DNA of 64,000 nucleotides from Oryzias latipes. Taxonomy: Eukaryota; Chordata; Actinopteri; Beloniformes; Adrianichthyidae. Where the stretch lies: contig NC_019881.2 of the NCBI RefSeq assembly GCF_002234675.1, positions 20,337,494 through 20,401,493 on the forward strand, given 5' to 3'. The first letter of the stretch is position 1. Each line of letters opens with the position of its first letter. Shown here in pieces: positions 10,972-21,974 of this stretch. The notes below the pieces were generated by a model that worked only from the letters and a program-made list of their open reading frames with translations, did not search any database and was not told the origin of the DNA. Both the position numbers and the translations under genes were made by a program.

Positions 10972-11300
10972 ATTCGATTTATTTGCGCTTTTCCAGACAC
11001 TCAAAGCGCTTACATTGTGTCCATTATTCATTCACTCCTCATTGATGGTAAGCTACTGTTGTACCCACAGCTGCCCTGGGGCAGACTTACAGAGGGGTGG
11101 CTGCCAGTTCGCACCTACGGCCCTTCTGACCATCACCGGGATCATTCATACACATTCACACACCAGTGGAGCCACACTGGAGGCAAGGAGGGTGAAGTGT
11201 CTTGCCCAAGGACACAACAACAGTTGGCTGGAGGGAGCGGGGATCGAACCGCCGACCCTTCGATCATTATACGCCCCGACTGAGCCACTGTCACCCACAT
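10972..11300 (+). repeat. Dispersed teleost repeat, SINE-like or LINE tail
   Basis: Starts ATTCGATTTATTTGCGC, contains CACTCAAAGCGCTTACA, a central AGTGTCTTGCCCAAGGACAC, and ends GGGGATCGAACCGCCGACC followed by GAGCCACTGTCACCC. Such blocks recur widely in fish genomes. The family name is not certain. Confidence 0.55.
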
Positions 11301-11851
11301 TATATATTAAACGTTTGTATTCCACCAGAGAACCACCATTTTGTGAAGCTGCTATGTAAGTAGGGCGGGGGGGGGGATCCGGAAAAAATCGGAAATCGAA
11401 TTTAAAAAAAAGAAATTGGAGATATTTTTAGGCCATATCGCCCAGCCCTACTCCAGATATTTCAATATTTAGCCAAATTTTGTAATGGCTTTGTTTAATA
11501 AATTATTAGCCAAATTTTGGTAATAAAATATAAATTGATACCAAACAAAAAATATAAACCACTCAAAGTAAGTAAAAACGTATAAAATTAAATTACACCA
11601 GTTACCCTAAAATGTACTCAAAATGTCCCCTTTTGGCCTAATCTACACAAAGGTAAACAGTGGTTTTCAACCCAATTTACAAAATAAATGTCACAAAATA
11701 AAAGTTTCCCAATTATTACTACTCCTTAGTTAACAAAGTCACTGTATACAATGAACAACTGTGGAACATTAACAGTTTTACCTGTTTGAACCTTTTCTCG
11801 TGCGCGAGCGCGCTCACACACACACACACACACACAGTTTAGTTTACTCAC
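11301..11851. other. AT-rich spacer with a hAT-type MITE scrap and a CA repeat
   Basis: 11435-11453 reads GCCATATCGCCCAGCCCTA, the terminal sequence of a common fish hAT-type MITE, here truncated. A GC-rich alternating stretch and a CA repeat lie at 11800-11836. No gene is seen. Confidence 0.4.
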
Positions 11852-11991
11852 GGTACCGGCACCTCAAAAACAAAAAGAAGAAAAAGTTGCAGGCCTTTTG
11901 CTTCTCTTGCAAAACATTGAGTGCGTTGAAATGATCCAGCCGGATCCAGGGAGAACAGAAAACACGACTGGTTCGCCTCAATGTGATCCAT
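11852..11991 (-). CDS. Candidate first coding exon, minus strand, unidentified
   Basis: Upstream on the minus strand (12100-11992) is a GC-rich leader with several CpG. An ATG at 11991 opens a frame (MDHIEANQSCFLF, then DPAGSFQRTQCFAREAKG) that reaches ACC|GTGAGTAAAC at 11852/11851, a strong donor, in phase 2. A CA repeat lies just inside the putative intron. No downstream exon is recognised to the left, where the sequence is repeats. It could be the 5' exon of a gene destroyed by insertions, a noncoding transcript, or a chance match. Confidence 0.25.
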
Positions 11992-11999
11992 CGTGATGC

Positions 12000-12637
12000 A
12001 CACTAGCTTAGCAGCCTCCGCTCCCGACTCCCGCGCCGTCCTCTCCGACCCAGAAAACGGCTCGCTGGCTTCCAGATCACCCGCAGTTCCTCGACTCAAA
12101 AGCCAAGATTTTCTTCCGAACTGTTAAGAATAGTTAGAAACAGAATATTTAGAAACTCTCTTTTTACTTTTTATTACACCAATGGTTCAAACTTAATTCA
12201 TTACACATGTATTATCATCTCAAAATTATATTACATTTGAAGACGGCACAACCAAAACCATTTTTCTCATAACATTCCTCCAGGATACTCCCTTTTTCAT
12301 CTTTGTGTGTGCTGGTGCCTGTGCTCTGGTAAATGTCCGTGAGAACCTCAGAGAGATCTGACACTTGAAACTTCCTGACCTTCGAGCATCTCCCTGCAAC
12401 AACCTGTGGGCGTGATTTTCACACCATTGTCCAGTGTATGATCCTCTGAATATGCAAATGCAGGGTTCTTATACCAAGCCATCTCCCTGCCTCCAGTTGT
12501 TCAGACTTTGAATGCAGCAGCCTGTTCATCTGTCTGTAACCCTTCGTAAAATTTGATTTGTGCTTCTTGTACGGAGTAAACTTCCACAAAAGATACGTTT
12601 TGTCTCTGAGTCATTATTCATTCATTTCTGTGTGCAG
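12000..12637. other. Unassigned sequence upstream of rad51ap1 exons
   Basis: Apart from the GC-rich leader at 12000-12100 I see no conserved frame, RNA gene or repeat boundary. The missing N-terminal exons of rad51ap1 should lie here or further left but cannot be recognised. Confidence 0.3.
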
Positions 12638-12754
12638 GAAACGGAAAGGTTACGAACCTAACCTTTTTTCCTCTACAGTCCTGTTTAGAAAATCAGTTTC
12701 CTCACAGGAGTGATTTTTTGGACATAAATACTGTTTGACAAATATTTTTATTAA

Positions 12755-13165
12755 AGACCCACTCCAAATTATTCTAAAAGCGTTCCTAGTGAGTTTTAAT
12801 TTTAATTACGCAAAAACCTGTGTGGTTTTCTGGGACATCTTTTCTGCAGAGCGGCAGGAGTTCATTAGAAATTCCCCTCTAAGTTGGGGACGGGACCCCT
12901 CTCCGTTTACACGCTCTCCTGCTACCTTACAGTCCTTCCAATCTAACATTAGCGGTGCAACAAAATGGCAGTAATGTCAGATCTATCCATCCGTCCAGTT
13001 CTGATCCAGATTCCAGCTCAGAAGAGGAGAACAAAGACGTTCATGGATCTGTTAGTCTGCAGCTGGATGATCAGAAATGGGCGGAGCATGGAGACTGTAC
13101 CCCGCCCAGTGAATTTTCTGCATCATAAATACGATCTTAAAAAAAATAACACTGGTCTAATTGCA
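12755..13165 (+). mobile_element. piggyBac-like MITE, copy A
   Basis: Preceded by TTAA at 12751-12754 and starting AGACCCACTCC. It shares a core with copies at 53461-53979, 62286-62745 and fragments at 27825 and 38030: TTTCTGCAGAG-GGCAGGAGTTCATTAGAAATTC, then GGTGCAACAAAA, then a coding-like stretch DPDSSSEEENKDVHGS. The right terminus is not recognisable here. It sits in the intron directly before a rad51ap1 exon. Confidence 0.65.
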
Positions 13166-13909
13166 TTTTCTTTCAGTTTACTCATTTGTTTGTTTTTGTT
13201 CTTTGTGGGTCCCAGGCTTAGACGCAATCTCGTCGGAGATCAGATCATCCGCCTCAAAGAAGACTTCTTCTAAAACAGCTCAAGTGAAAAAACGCAAAGA
13301 TGACGACTATCAACCCAAACTTACACCCGGTTAGCACTTTTTTTTCCACGACTCCATAAAAAACGGTTCTCTTGGTTTTCATAAGTGTAACAGCTCTTTG
13401 CTTTTCCACATCCAGAAAGTGATTTCAGTGAGCCATCTGAGAGTGAGTATGAAGAATTCACAGTCAAGAAACCCACAAAGACCAAAAAGAAGGACAAAGT
13501 CTCCACCAAAGACAGAATCAAACCAGATCCCACTTCTGAAAAAGACAAACAACCGTTGAAACCATCAAAGACGAAGCCTGAAGCAGCAGGTTGGTTTCAA
13601 CAGCTGACGCTTTCCATCCTCTTGACTTTTGTTACTAAGACTTTAAAAAATATTTTAGCTGCTTCCAAACCGGTAAAAAGTCTTCCAACATCCAAACCGA
13701 CACCCACCAGACCCCCTTCCACAAAGCCTTCATCCTTTCTGAGCCCAGCAGTGGGGAGAGTACCCAAGTGGAACCCACCAGGTCCAGCTTCAGTGAGAAT
13801 CAATACATTTACTTTTTCGGTTATTTAAACTGCTGTAATCAGATTGAAGGCTAATATTTATATTTATGTTATATTCCAACTCATATTGGTAAAAGCGCCT
13901 CATCGTCAC

Positions 13910-14010
13910 ACAGTCCACTGGTGAAGTCACCCAGCCAGGGGCTGCAACTTGGACTGTCCCGCCTAGTCCGAGTCAACTGCTCCATCCCAGCGTTGCAAGT
14001 CACTAACCCA
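13910..14010 (+). repeat. rad51ap1 last-exon duplicate, copy 1 (frame-broken)
   Basis: Matches 14500-14601 with about five differences in 101 nt. The phrase SPLVKSPSQGLQLGLSRLVRV is readable, but one A is missing after CGAGTCAA, so the frame leaves the conserved KPLHP ending. The local acceptor (AAAAG at 13891-13895) also does not restore frame with either nearby donor of the preceding exon. Its right edge coincides with the first bases of a hAT-type terminus (CAGGGGTCGGCAACC). Confidence 0.8.
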
Positions 14011-14350
14011 GGGGTCGGCAACCCAAAATGTTGAAAGAACCAAATTGGATGAAAAAAACAAAAATGTCTAGAGCCGTATATATTAAAAGCCCTATTTAAG
14101 CCTTATAATGAAGGCAACACATGCGATATGTATCTATATTATCTATATATTATCCTAATATCAAAATAACTAAGTTGCTAAAAATACATAATAAGCATTA
14201 ACGATTAAATGTTTATTTGCCCTGCAGTGCATTCTGCGGAGAACGACGCGTCACGTGACTGCTCTATTGTGCAAGTTTAACTTTGTTACAATTTCAATGA
14301 ATTATGCTTCATTGCTTTGATAAAATTAAAGAAATGTAATAAAGAAATCT
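14009..14350 (+). mobile_element. hAT-type element fragment between the two exon copies
   Basis: Begins CAGGGGTCGGCAACCC at 14009, the terminal pattern shared with the hAT elements at 22641 and 34549, and continues into AT-rich non-coding sequence. No matching right terminus (GGGTTGCCGACCCC) is seen before copy 2, so it is truncated. Confidence 0.5.
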
Positions 14351-14499
14351 GATTTTTTTATCTCGTTTTTATTTTGAGGATTCGAACACAAAAACAATCA
14401 AATGGAACGTGCGTGCCCCACGACAGTCAGGATTACCTTTCCCAGCTCGGATTATTTGCCTACTGAATATATTTTCCCAAAGAGCTTGGATCGTCCGGT

Positions 14500-14601
14500 A
14501 CAGTCCACTGGTGAAGTCACCCAGCCAGGGGCTGCGACTTGGACTGTCCCGCCTAGTCCGAGTCAAACCGCTCCATCCCAGCATTGCGAGTCACTAACCC
14601 A
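14500..14601 (+). repeat. rad51ap1 last-exon duplicate, copy 2 (frame intact)
   Basis: Encodes SPLVKSPSQGLRLGLSRLVR, then VKPLHPSIASH and a TAA stop, keeping the conserved C-terminal RAD51-interaction motif. Homology with copy 1 starts abruptly at ACAGTCC and ends at CACTAACCCA. The sequence just upstream differs completely from that of copy 1, so the splice acceptor used, if any, must be new; AAAGAG near 14483 is in a suitable phase. Confidence 0.75.
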
Positions 14602-14609
14602 TTAGGGGC

Positions 14610-15825
14610 CAGCGCCTCATGTGGACCAGGGACGGCCATTTTCTCTTAACACAATTTTTAGAGAACATTCTAAAAATCGTTTTTGTCTTCCGGTTATTTA
14701 TGACACAAGTCTCCAACTTGAACTAAAATTGAAGAGCTTCAGGGAGGGGCTGCTAGGTCGTCCACACAGTCCGGTCCTCAGGAGTTCATCCTCTATTCTT
14801 TGTGTGAATCAAACAAAACTAAAATCTGTTTCTCTTTTAATACAAATGTGTTTGCCTGTAATTTTCATATCCTTATAAATTCTTCTGTTTTTCTTTGTAC
14901 TTATTGTTCAGCAAACTTTGTATATTATGTACATACATCTCAAATAAAATTGGAAAAAAAGGAGTTGTTTGGAATGTCATTTAATGCAAATACCAGGAAG
15001 TAAAAAAACAAAGTAAAATTAAAGTGTTTTCTTTGAGAACAACTGGATACTAAAATGTTTTTTAAACTGCTTTCAGTATGAAATATATACAGTTAAGCTC
15101 CAAAAACAGCAAAGTGTTCATTATGATATTTGTGAGTAGAATAGCGAAAACAATTTACATTTTGACATATAAAGCTGGTGTTGCTGCCTGAAAGTCAGAC
15201 TGAAATCCGTGCATACCCTCAGAACGTTTCCAAAACAGATTGGAGATCCGTTTCCTTGGAATGCTGCTCGTGCATCCCAAATATACCATGACAGAAGGTA
15301 AATAAATAAGAATATATCCTGAATAATAGACAAAAACAATGCATTCATCCCTTCATGCCTATAAATATGCATCAAAAATAAATGCACATTCTTTGGCTCC
15401 AAAATTACCCACATTTAGCATCAACATGAAAGCAAAAACATGAAAGGGAGGTTTTTTTCGTGGCGTATCCTGCCTTTGCCCAAAAGCAGCTGAGATAGGC
15501 TCCAGCAACGATGTGGCCCTGAAAAGGATTCAGTTGGTTCTGAAGATGGACAGACACTAAATTGATAAAAGCTTTCGACATTTTGTCGAAAACCTTAAAT
15601 GTTTTGAAATTTTTCAAAGTAAGTTTATAAAAGCATTTTTTATAGCTAAAGCAGAAATAAAGCATTAGAAGAATGTTCTGTGTAATGATGACATCTTTGA
15701 CTTTGTTTTATGTTTAAGTGTGACGTTACAAACGGATAAAAGGATGTACCAGTAAGTAAAACAACTGTCATGTAGTAATAAATCCAAATTAGTTTCAAAA
15801 CTGATAAAGACTATTTTTTTTGGAC
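14610..15825. other. Non-coding sequence, possibly rad51ap1 3' flank
   Basis: AT-rich, with no conserved frame. A segment at 15489-15550 (GCTGAGATAGGCTCCAGCAAC) matches the tail of a common fish SINE/L2-type repeat; a related copy is at 50870-50920. Nothing else is recognisable. Confidence 0.4.
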
Positions 15826-17290
15826 CTGGTGGTGCTTTAAATAGTGCAGTGGGAGTGACTGGTTCAATTCCCGACTCGTTAACAAACCGTCGCTATAAAA
15901 GCTGACTCTGCGTGAAGATCTTTCATGGACCAGAGTCCCTGCTCTGATGCAGATAGAGTAGTGTGGTGGCAGTGTCTCTGTGCTTCCAGTGAGAACGTGC
16001 TGGTTCAATTCCCAGTTAGAATAAGGGTCCTTAGGAAGTAGATGTCTGTGTCTTTAAACCTGATTGTTGATTTTTGAAACATGTGGAGCGTGTTCAGCTC
16101 AAAGGAACAAAGCAACACAGTTCTGCTGTAGACAGATTAGCACAGGGGTAGTGTCTCTGTCCTTGAAGCAGGAGAGCGCAGGTTCAAGTCCTGGCTAGTT
16201 GCATCACAACTCATGCTTGGGGTGAGGAAGAGTCAGGGATGCTGGGAAGGGGGGTGGCTTCATCTTTGACAATCAAGGAGATCAACAATCAATGACTTCT
16301 GTGCTATATAGGTGATGGAGGTTGATACTAGAGCTATGTTAACTGGTAGTGAGACAGGTACCTAGAAGACTAGAACCGACAGGCGGTCTAAACCAACTAG
16401 ACTGTGTACTATTAATGGGGGGTGTAGATTTTTCTAATACCTAGAAAGCAGCAACTAGATCATGATAGTACCTTCACGCTAAAAACACTAACACTACATT
16501 ATGGTACTGATACTTTCTAAATCTTGTCCATCTAACTCTAAAAGTTGGTGCTTGTATTATTAATTATTTGTAGAAACTAACTAAACAAACTAAACAAACT
16601 AACAGAAACTAAATGTTAATATATTAAAACTAGAGATTGTTGCTAATTAAACTTAAACTAATTATTAAATTAATAGTCTAATTATAAATTAAATAAAAGT
16701 TTTACTTACCTACACCACCCCATAGCCTGCTGCCACCTCCAGGTGTTACTCTACCTGTATTGCATCTACGGTACACAGACCCTCCACACATCCAAGCTGC
16801 ATTCTGAATCTATCTAAATGCACATCTTCTTCTGGGATCCTCTTCTCCTGGTCCTCCTTCCTCAGGGTGGGGTGGGGTGGTGGGGCAAAGATGAAGCCCC
16901 CTTCCCTGCCGTCCTGACTCCTCCTAGCCGCAGCTTGAATTGTGAGGGGACTGAACACCTCGATGTCCCTGACTTGGACTTGAACCTGCACTCTCCCGCT
17001 TCAAGGACAGAAACACTCCCACTGTGCTAATCTGTCTACAGCAGAACTGTGTTGCTTTGTTCCTTTGAGCTGATGACTGTCAAGGAGCGGCAAAAACCGA
17101 CAACAAAAAAACTGAGACGGGGAATTGAACCAGCGCTTCTCTGCTTTGGAGATCAAGTCACTTCCATCGCACTATTCTGGACATCAGGCAGCACTTTGTC
17201 GATCACCATTTTTCCTCCATCTGGTGCTTTCTGGGATTTGAACCAGCATCTTCTTGCTCTACTGTCTCCATAGCAGCAGCTCTGGTTCCT
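15825..17290. repeat. Foldback element: inverted array of tRNA-like A/B-box units
   Basis: The left arm (about 15830-16270) and right arm (about 16880-17290) are inverted copies around a central AT-rich loop of about 600 bp. The best-matched arm segments are 16093-16200 and 16976-17080, which share AGCTCAAAGGAACAAAGCAA, then GTCTACAG/CTGTAGAC and the same B-box. Three B-box-like motifs point right in the left arm (GGTTCAATTCC at 15861 and 16002, GGTTCAAGTCC at 16191) and three point left in the right arm (GGACTTGAACC at 16976, GGAATTGAACC at 17121, GGATTTGAACC at 17234). Upstream of 16191 an A-box-like TAGCACAGGGGTAGTG sits about 45 nt before the B box, as in a tRNA. No protein frame is seen. 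It may be a SINE-derived inverted array or a foldback transposon; family unknown. Confidence 0.7.
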
Positions 17291-17299
17291 TTCATCTCC

Positions 17300-17695
17300 A
17301 TCAGTGGAACTTTGAAGCTGAAGTTTGATTGACAGTTGACGACCTCACATCACCAGTTGCTGCTGCTTCACCGGAAGTGTTTTGTTTGTTTTTTTCCTTG
17401 GTTCACATCCTGAAAGTGGATCACGGGTGGATGGAGGCTTTGGTGAAGCGTGTGATAGAAACTCGTGTGTTTATTACTTTGTTCTTTTTCTCCAAGCAGG
17501 AACTCTTTCTTTTGCTGATGATGCAGCCATATTACTTTTTTGATGGGATTAAAATCTTCATACGCCGTCATTAAAATCTCCGACTCCGTCTCACTAAAGT
17601 ATGGCGCTCTCTATTTAATTAGATTTTTTTTCTGTTAACCGGGTACGGTGCAGGTTTCTCATTTTATCATGTTCTTTTTGTGTTACTTTACATCC
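17300..17695. other. Spacer between foldback element and copia LTR
   Basis: No conserved frame, RNA gene or repeat boundary seen. Confidence 0.35.
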
Positions 17696-17938
17696 TGTTG
17701 GGGGGAAGGTGCTAATGAGAATGCGCACTGAGACTGCTGTGAGCTCTGGCCGAGGGGGAAAAACACAGAAGAAACTCTAGACAGCATTGTGAATTTTTGT
17801 TTTCTGTTAACCAAGATTAAAAGAGATTGACTCAGCATCCAAGCGTGGTTTTTTATTCACTGGAACACAAGGCAGAGCAGAAAACTCCACCCAGTTACAG
17901 CAGCACCGCACCGCAGTGCAGTTACCAACCTGCTAACA
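17696..17938 (+). repeat. Copia 5' LTR
   Basis: Starts TGTTGGGG and ends GCTAACA, giving perfect TGTT/AACA inverted ends over 243 bp. Gag follows about 70 bp downstream. A right-hand LTR is not present for comparison. The segment GGTTCTGGGCCCAGG directly after the LTR is a possible primer-binding site. Confidence 0.55.
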
Positions 17939-18006
17939 GGTTCTGGGCCCAGGAGACGCCTGAGACTATAAAGTGTGTTTTCCACTTTTGTGAGGAAGTT
18001 GACACC

Positions 18007-18212
18007 ATGAGCAGACGAACAGCTGATACAAGTCCCGGCTTCTGTTAGAGGGAGATGAGAAGAACTATGTCCTATGGGAAACCAAGTTGTTGGGTCACCT
18101 TCGACTACAAGGATTGAAAGACGCCATTCTGAATGCGCCTGACCCTGATGATGACGATGAGGATCCAGCTAAAAATGCGGAGGCATGAGCTGAACTGATC
18201 CAGTTTCTGGAT
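18007..18212 (+). pseudogene. Copia gag, N-terminal part
   Basis: The frame reads LLLEGDEKNYVLWETKLLGH, LQGLKDAILNAPDPDDDDED, then a TGA stop within AKNAEA*AELIQFLD. The first ATG at 18007 is out of frame with this, so a frameshift occurred. The coding sequence is split after CTGGAT at 18212 by a LINE. Confidence 0.7.
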
Positions 18213-21200
18213 CAAATCAAATCAAATCAAATCAAACTTTATTTATAAAATAGCGCTTATCATGCATTTTGTGCAGCTCGAAGCGCTTTAACATTAAAAA
18301 CAAAAAACACACAACATTACAGTAAAAACCCAACCCACCCTTCACCCTTCCCACTCGCCTCCATTAAAACACATGACCCATGACAATGAATATTGACTAT
18401 GCAAGTTTGAATAAATAAATAAATAAGCAAACAAACAAGTATGGCTTGGCTCTGCTGTGAGGAAACGGTATTTGGGAATCTCTTCATACCAGGAGCCAGC
18501 CCGGCCACGGGAGCATCGCCACAGCGCAAACCCAGACCGGGACAACACCGGGGTCCCCTTCACAGCCGTGAAGCTGCAAAATTAAACCCCAGCCGCCCCA
18601 GCAAGGGCAAGAACTGCAGCAACAGCCACCGGGCAAGCCGGCAACCCTGGCAGAAAAGATCCCCACAAGAAACACTGGGGCTAAAATCATGATAAGATTC
18701 TAAAATTATAAGATTTATAAAATAAAAAAGAACAAAAAAGAAAACATAAAACTGAGAATAAGATGCATAAAATGAAATTAAATACATAAAATAGCCTATA
18801 ATAAAACTAATAGAATAAATTAGCAGTTAAAATCAACTAAAAGCTAAATTAAAAAGGTGGGTCTTGAGCCTCTTCTTAAAAACCTCTACAGTCTCTGCGG
18901 CCCTGAGGCTCTCCGGCAGGCCGTTCCACAGGCGAGGACCATAATGGCAGAATGAAGCCTCACCATAAGTTTTGGTCCTCACCTCAGGAACAACTAAGAG
19001 GCCAGCACCGGAGGACCTCAGGGTCCGCGAGGGCTCATATTTTAAAAGAATATCATTCAAATAAGAAGGCCCAAGACCATAAAAACATTTATAAACCATT
19101 AAAAGAACTTTAAAATCATCCTGAAACGCACAGGGAGTGTAAAGTGTTCCCAGCCCCTGGTCCTCGTCAGAACTCGTGCCGCTGAGTTCTGCAATAGCTG
19201 TAGATTTGAAATAGACTTTTTGGTAAGAGCAGGGCATTACAATAATCTAAACGACTGAAAATAAAAGCATGCATTAGCACCTCTGTGCTGGCAAGAGAGA
19301 GGAACGGGCGACTTTTTGAGATGATAAAATCCTGTCTTAACGACATTTTTAATGTGTGGGATAAAATTTAGCTCAGAGTCAAAAAGTGTGCCCAGGTTTC
19401 TCAAACATTGAGATGGTTTAAAATTAGAAAGATGTGGTAAAATCATCTCTCTCTTGTCTTCAGAATCTATGATTAAAAATTCTGTTTTGTCCTGGTTGAG
19501 CTGTAAGAAGTTTTCTGCCATCCATGACTTAATATCTAAAATACAATTTAAAAGAGTGTTAATAGGTTCAAGGTCATCAGGAGACACGGTGATGTAGAGC
19601 TGTGTATCATCAGCATAGCTGTGAAAGTCAACGCCATGTCTCCTGATGACCCCCCCAAGAGGCATATATATAATATATGCCTCTAGTTTTTAATACATAT
19701 ATAAATTAAAAAGTATTGGCCCTAAAATTGACCCCTGGGGAACCCCACAATTTATTTCATGGATTCTTGAAGAGCACGTATCCATACTTACATAAAAGTG
19801 TCGATCTGTAAGGTAAGAGTAATTAATAAAATCTGGTGATCTACTGTATCAAAAGCGGCACTGAGATCCAGCAGCACCAGAACAGAAAGTTTCTGTGAGT
19901 CATAGTTTAATCTAAGATCATTAACTATCTTTCAAAGAGCCGTCTCTGTACTGTGGTTTGTCCTAAAACCAGACTGATATTTTTCTAAAATTTTTTGGGC
20001 ATTTAAAAACTCATGCAGTTGAGTAGCGACACTTTTTTCTATAACGTTACTTAAAAATGGTAAGTTGGATACGGGTCTATAGTTATCCAGATTTTTTGGA
20101 TCTAAGTGACTCTTCTTCAGAAGGGGCCTCACCACCGCCGTCTTACAGGCAGAGGGGAAGACCCCCGTCTGAAGAGAGCAGTTTACTATATTTAAAAGCT
20201 CTGACTCAAAGAATCCATAAAATGTTTTAAAAAGTGAAGTGGGAATGGGATCTAAAAGGCAGGATGTAGTGTTTACTTGAGATACAACTCGACCAAGCAT
20301 CTCTGCATCAACCAGGACAAAACTCCCCAGTGTTTCTTCTGGTAAAAACAATGCTGGTGGTCTGTTAAGATCCGTGTACTGCATGGATGAAATGTTTGAT
20401 CTTATAGCATTGATTTTACCCATGAAGTGGTCTGCGAAGTCCTCACAAGCAGCATCAGATGATGGCATGGAGGACTTGTTGAAGTCTTTGTTTATTAAAA
20501 TATCAATTGTTTTAAAAAGAAATTTGGGGTTGTTTTTATTTTCTGAAATGATTTTTGAAAAATAAGAGGTTCTGGCCCGTTTAACTGAGTTATTGTAGAT
20601 TTTGAGTTGTTCTTTTAAAATGTCTTTGTGAATTATTAATTTCGTCTTCCTGTATTTCCTCTCTGCTCTCCTGCAGTTCTGCTTCAGACCCTTAATGTCG
20701 TCAGTCTTCCATGGCATTTTAGGAGTGGCTCTTAATGTTTTTGTTTTGAGTGGAGCCACTGCATCTATGGAAGACCGAAGTCTGTTATTAAAATGATCAA
20801 CAATAAAATCACAGGGTGCAGGTAAAATCTGAGCAGGAGTTTGCTTAAAAACATCAATAAAACTTGCAGCCACTTCAGGAGTTAAATACCGTTTCCTCAC
20901 AGTTCCCACTGATGCTTCTTGCTGGATTTCACAGGTGACATTAAAACACACAATAATGGTCTGATATGGCCAAGTCAACAACAGAGGACACACCAGCAGA
21001 CAGGCCGTAGGTAATGACCAGGTCCAGGGTGTGTCCTCTGTAGTGAGTTGGCTGTGTGACATGCTGCTGAAAATCCATGCTGTTTAGAAGATTTAAAAAC
21101 TCATAGGCATAGATATCATCATGATTATCAACATGCAAATTAAAATCACCAGTAATTAAAATCCTATTGTACCTAATATGAAGAGATGATAAAAATTCAG

Positions 21201-21974
21201 AAAAGTCTTCGATAAAACAGGAAGGAGGGGTTGGTGGTCTGTTTACTGTGACAGTTAAAACAGGTGGGTCTCCAAAAAGAAAAGCATGATGCTCAAATGA
21301 ACAATATTTACTAAATAAAACATTTTCAGATGATATTGTTTTAAGAGCAATCAATGCTGTACCTCCACCTTTCTTTCCCCCCCTGATTGAAAATAAAAAG
21401 TTAAAATTAGGTGGAGAAGCCTCAGTGAGAATAGCTGGTGCATCAGTGCCAAGCCAGGTTTCAGTTAAAAACAAACAGGTTAAATCAGGGTCTAAAATCA
21501 GATCATTAATGATAAAAGACTTATTTAAAAGTGATCTGACATTTAAAAGAGCCATTTTCATGGTTGTGGGTACAATCTGATGTGTGCATGTCATGGGTTT
21601 TGTGACTGATGTGTGAATTGGTCGGAGACATCTAACATGCGAGGCACGTGGATATAAATGCAAATGATTTGAATGTCTATTGGTGATGCGATCTGGTATG
21701 TGATGCTGTATGGCAGAGAATTAGAATGATGTATCAGGGGTGTGGGTGACCTGGTTCAACCGTCAGCTGGGAATGGTTTTGAAAGAACGGAGGGGGAAAT
21801 CAATGTTCATGCTGAGAAGACGGGAACCACTATTGTTAGGGTAAACCGTCTGATTTGAAGAGGCATGGTCTATTGTAAAAAGTTGTGAAATTATGAACGT
21901 ATGATATGCTTTGGAATGACAATATGTTTTTAACCAAATGTGAAGCTGACGGACTAGTGAGAACATGATGTCAT
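18213..21974 (-). mobile_element. L2-like LINE inserted in copia gag, near full length
   Basis: The 3' end is at 18213, where the plus strand shows a (CAAAT)n simple repeat, which is TTTGA-type on the element strand, as expected of an L2-type tail. The 5' end is at about 21974. The triplet GAT occurs on both sides (18210-18212 and 21975-21977), a possible 3-bp target duplication. Removing the 3762-bp block rejoins the host gag reading frame as FLD followed by DKSLPLVMRE, so the insertion limits are well defined. Confidence 0.8.
18835..21663 (-). pseudogene. L2-like ORF2: endonuclease and reverse transcriptase, frameshifted
   Basis: Endonuclease: MALLNVRSLLNKSFIIND near 21555, FLTETWLG, GDFNLHVDN and AISDHYCVF (about 20945). 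The frame changes near 21000. Reverse transcriptase: KPKMPWKTDDIKGLKQ-like region, then NYRPVSNLPFLS, YQSGFRTNHSTETAL (about 19935), with a break at 19932. The catalytic box FHSYADDTQLYI lies near 19620. A further frame change near 19237 precedes the C-terminal region (ALRSSGAGLLVVPEVR; YGPRLWNGLPESLR), ending near 18835. All catalytic landmarks are present, but at least three frame breaks make it inactive. It is better preserved than the copy at 1-3245. Confidence 0.8.

Larger units (their letters stand above)
12638..14601 (+). pseudogene. rad51ap1: rad51ap1, C-terminal exons only; gene incomplete or disrupted in the window
   Basis: RAD51AP1 is a nuclear protein that binds DNA and RAD51 and stimulates strand invasion in homologous recombination. 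Three exons are clear: 13216-13329 (SSEIRSSASKKTSSK; KKRKDDDYQPKLTP), 13416-13589 (acidic SDFSEPSESEYEEF then Lys-rich) and 13659-13781 (SKPTPTRPPSTKP; VGRVPKWNPP). All start and end in phase 1. An 11-nt microexon at 12638-12648 (KRK, ending in phase 1) is a phase-compatible candidate before them. The last exon, carrying the RAD51-binding motif, occurs twice: a frame-broken copy at 13910-14010 and an intact-looking copy at 14500-14601 ending LGLSRLVRVKPLHPSIASH and TAA. Splicing from 13781 to an acceptor AAAGAG at about 14483 would keep frame. The N-terminal exons are not recognised, so the gene may be split by insertions or be a relic. Identification is by resemblance to the remembered human C-terminus. 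Confidence 0.7.

Noticed and set aside
13321-13548. Minus-strand frame opposite the rad51ap1 exon
   Set aside because: Shadow; the plus strand has consistent splice sites and recognisable protein.
15861-16201. Functional tRNA genes at the B-box motifs
   Set aside because: B boxes are good, but no full cloverleaf with paired acceptor stem and anticodon arm could be drawn; they fit SINE-type remnants better.
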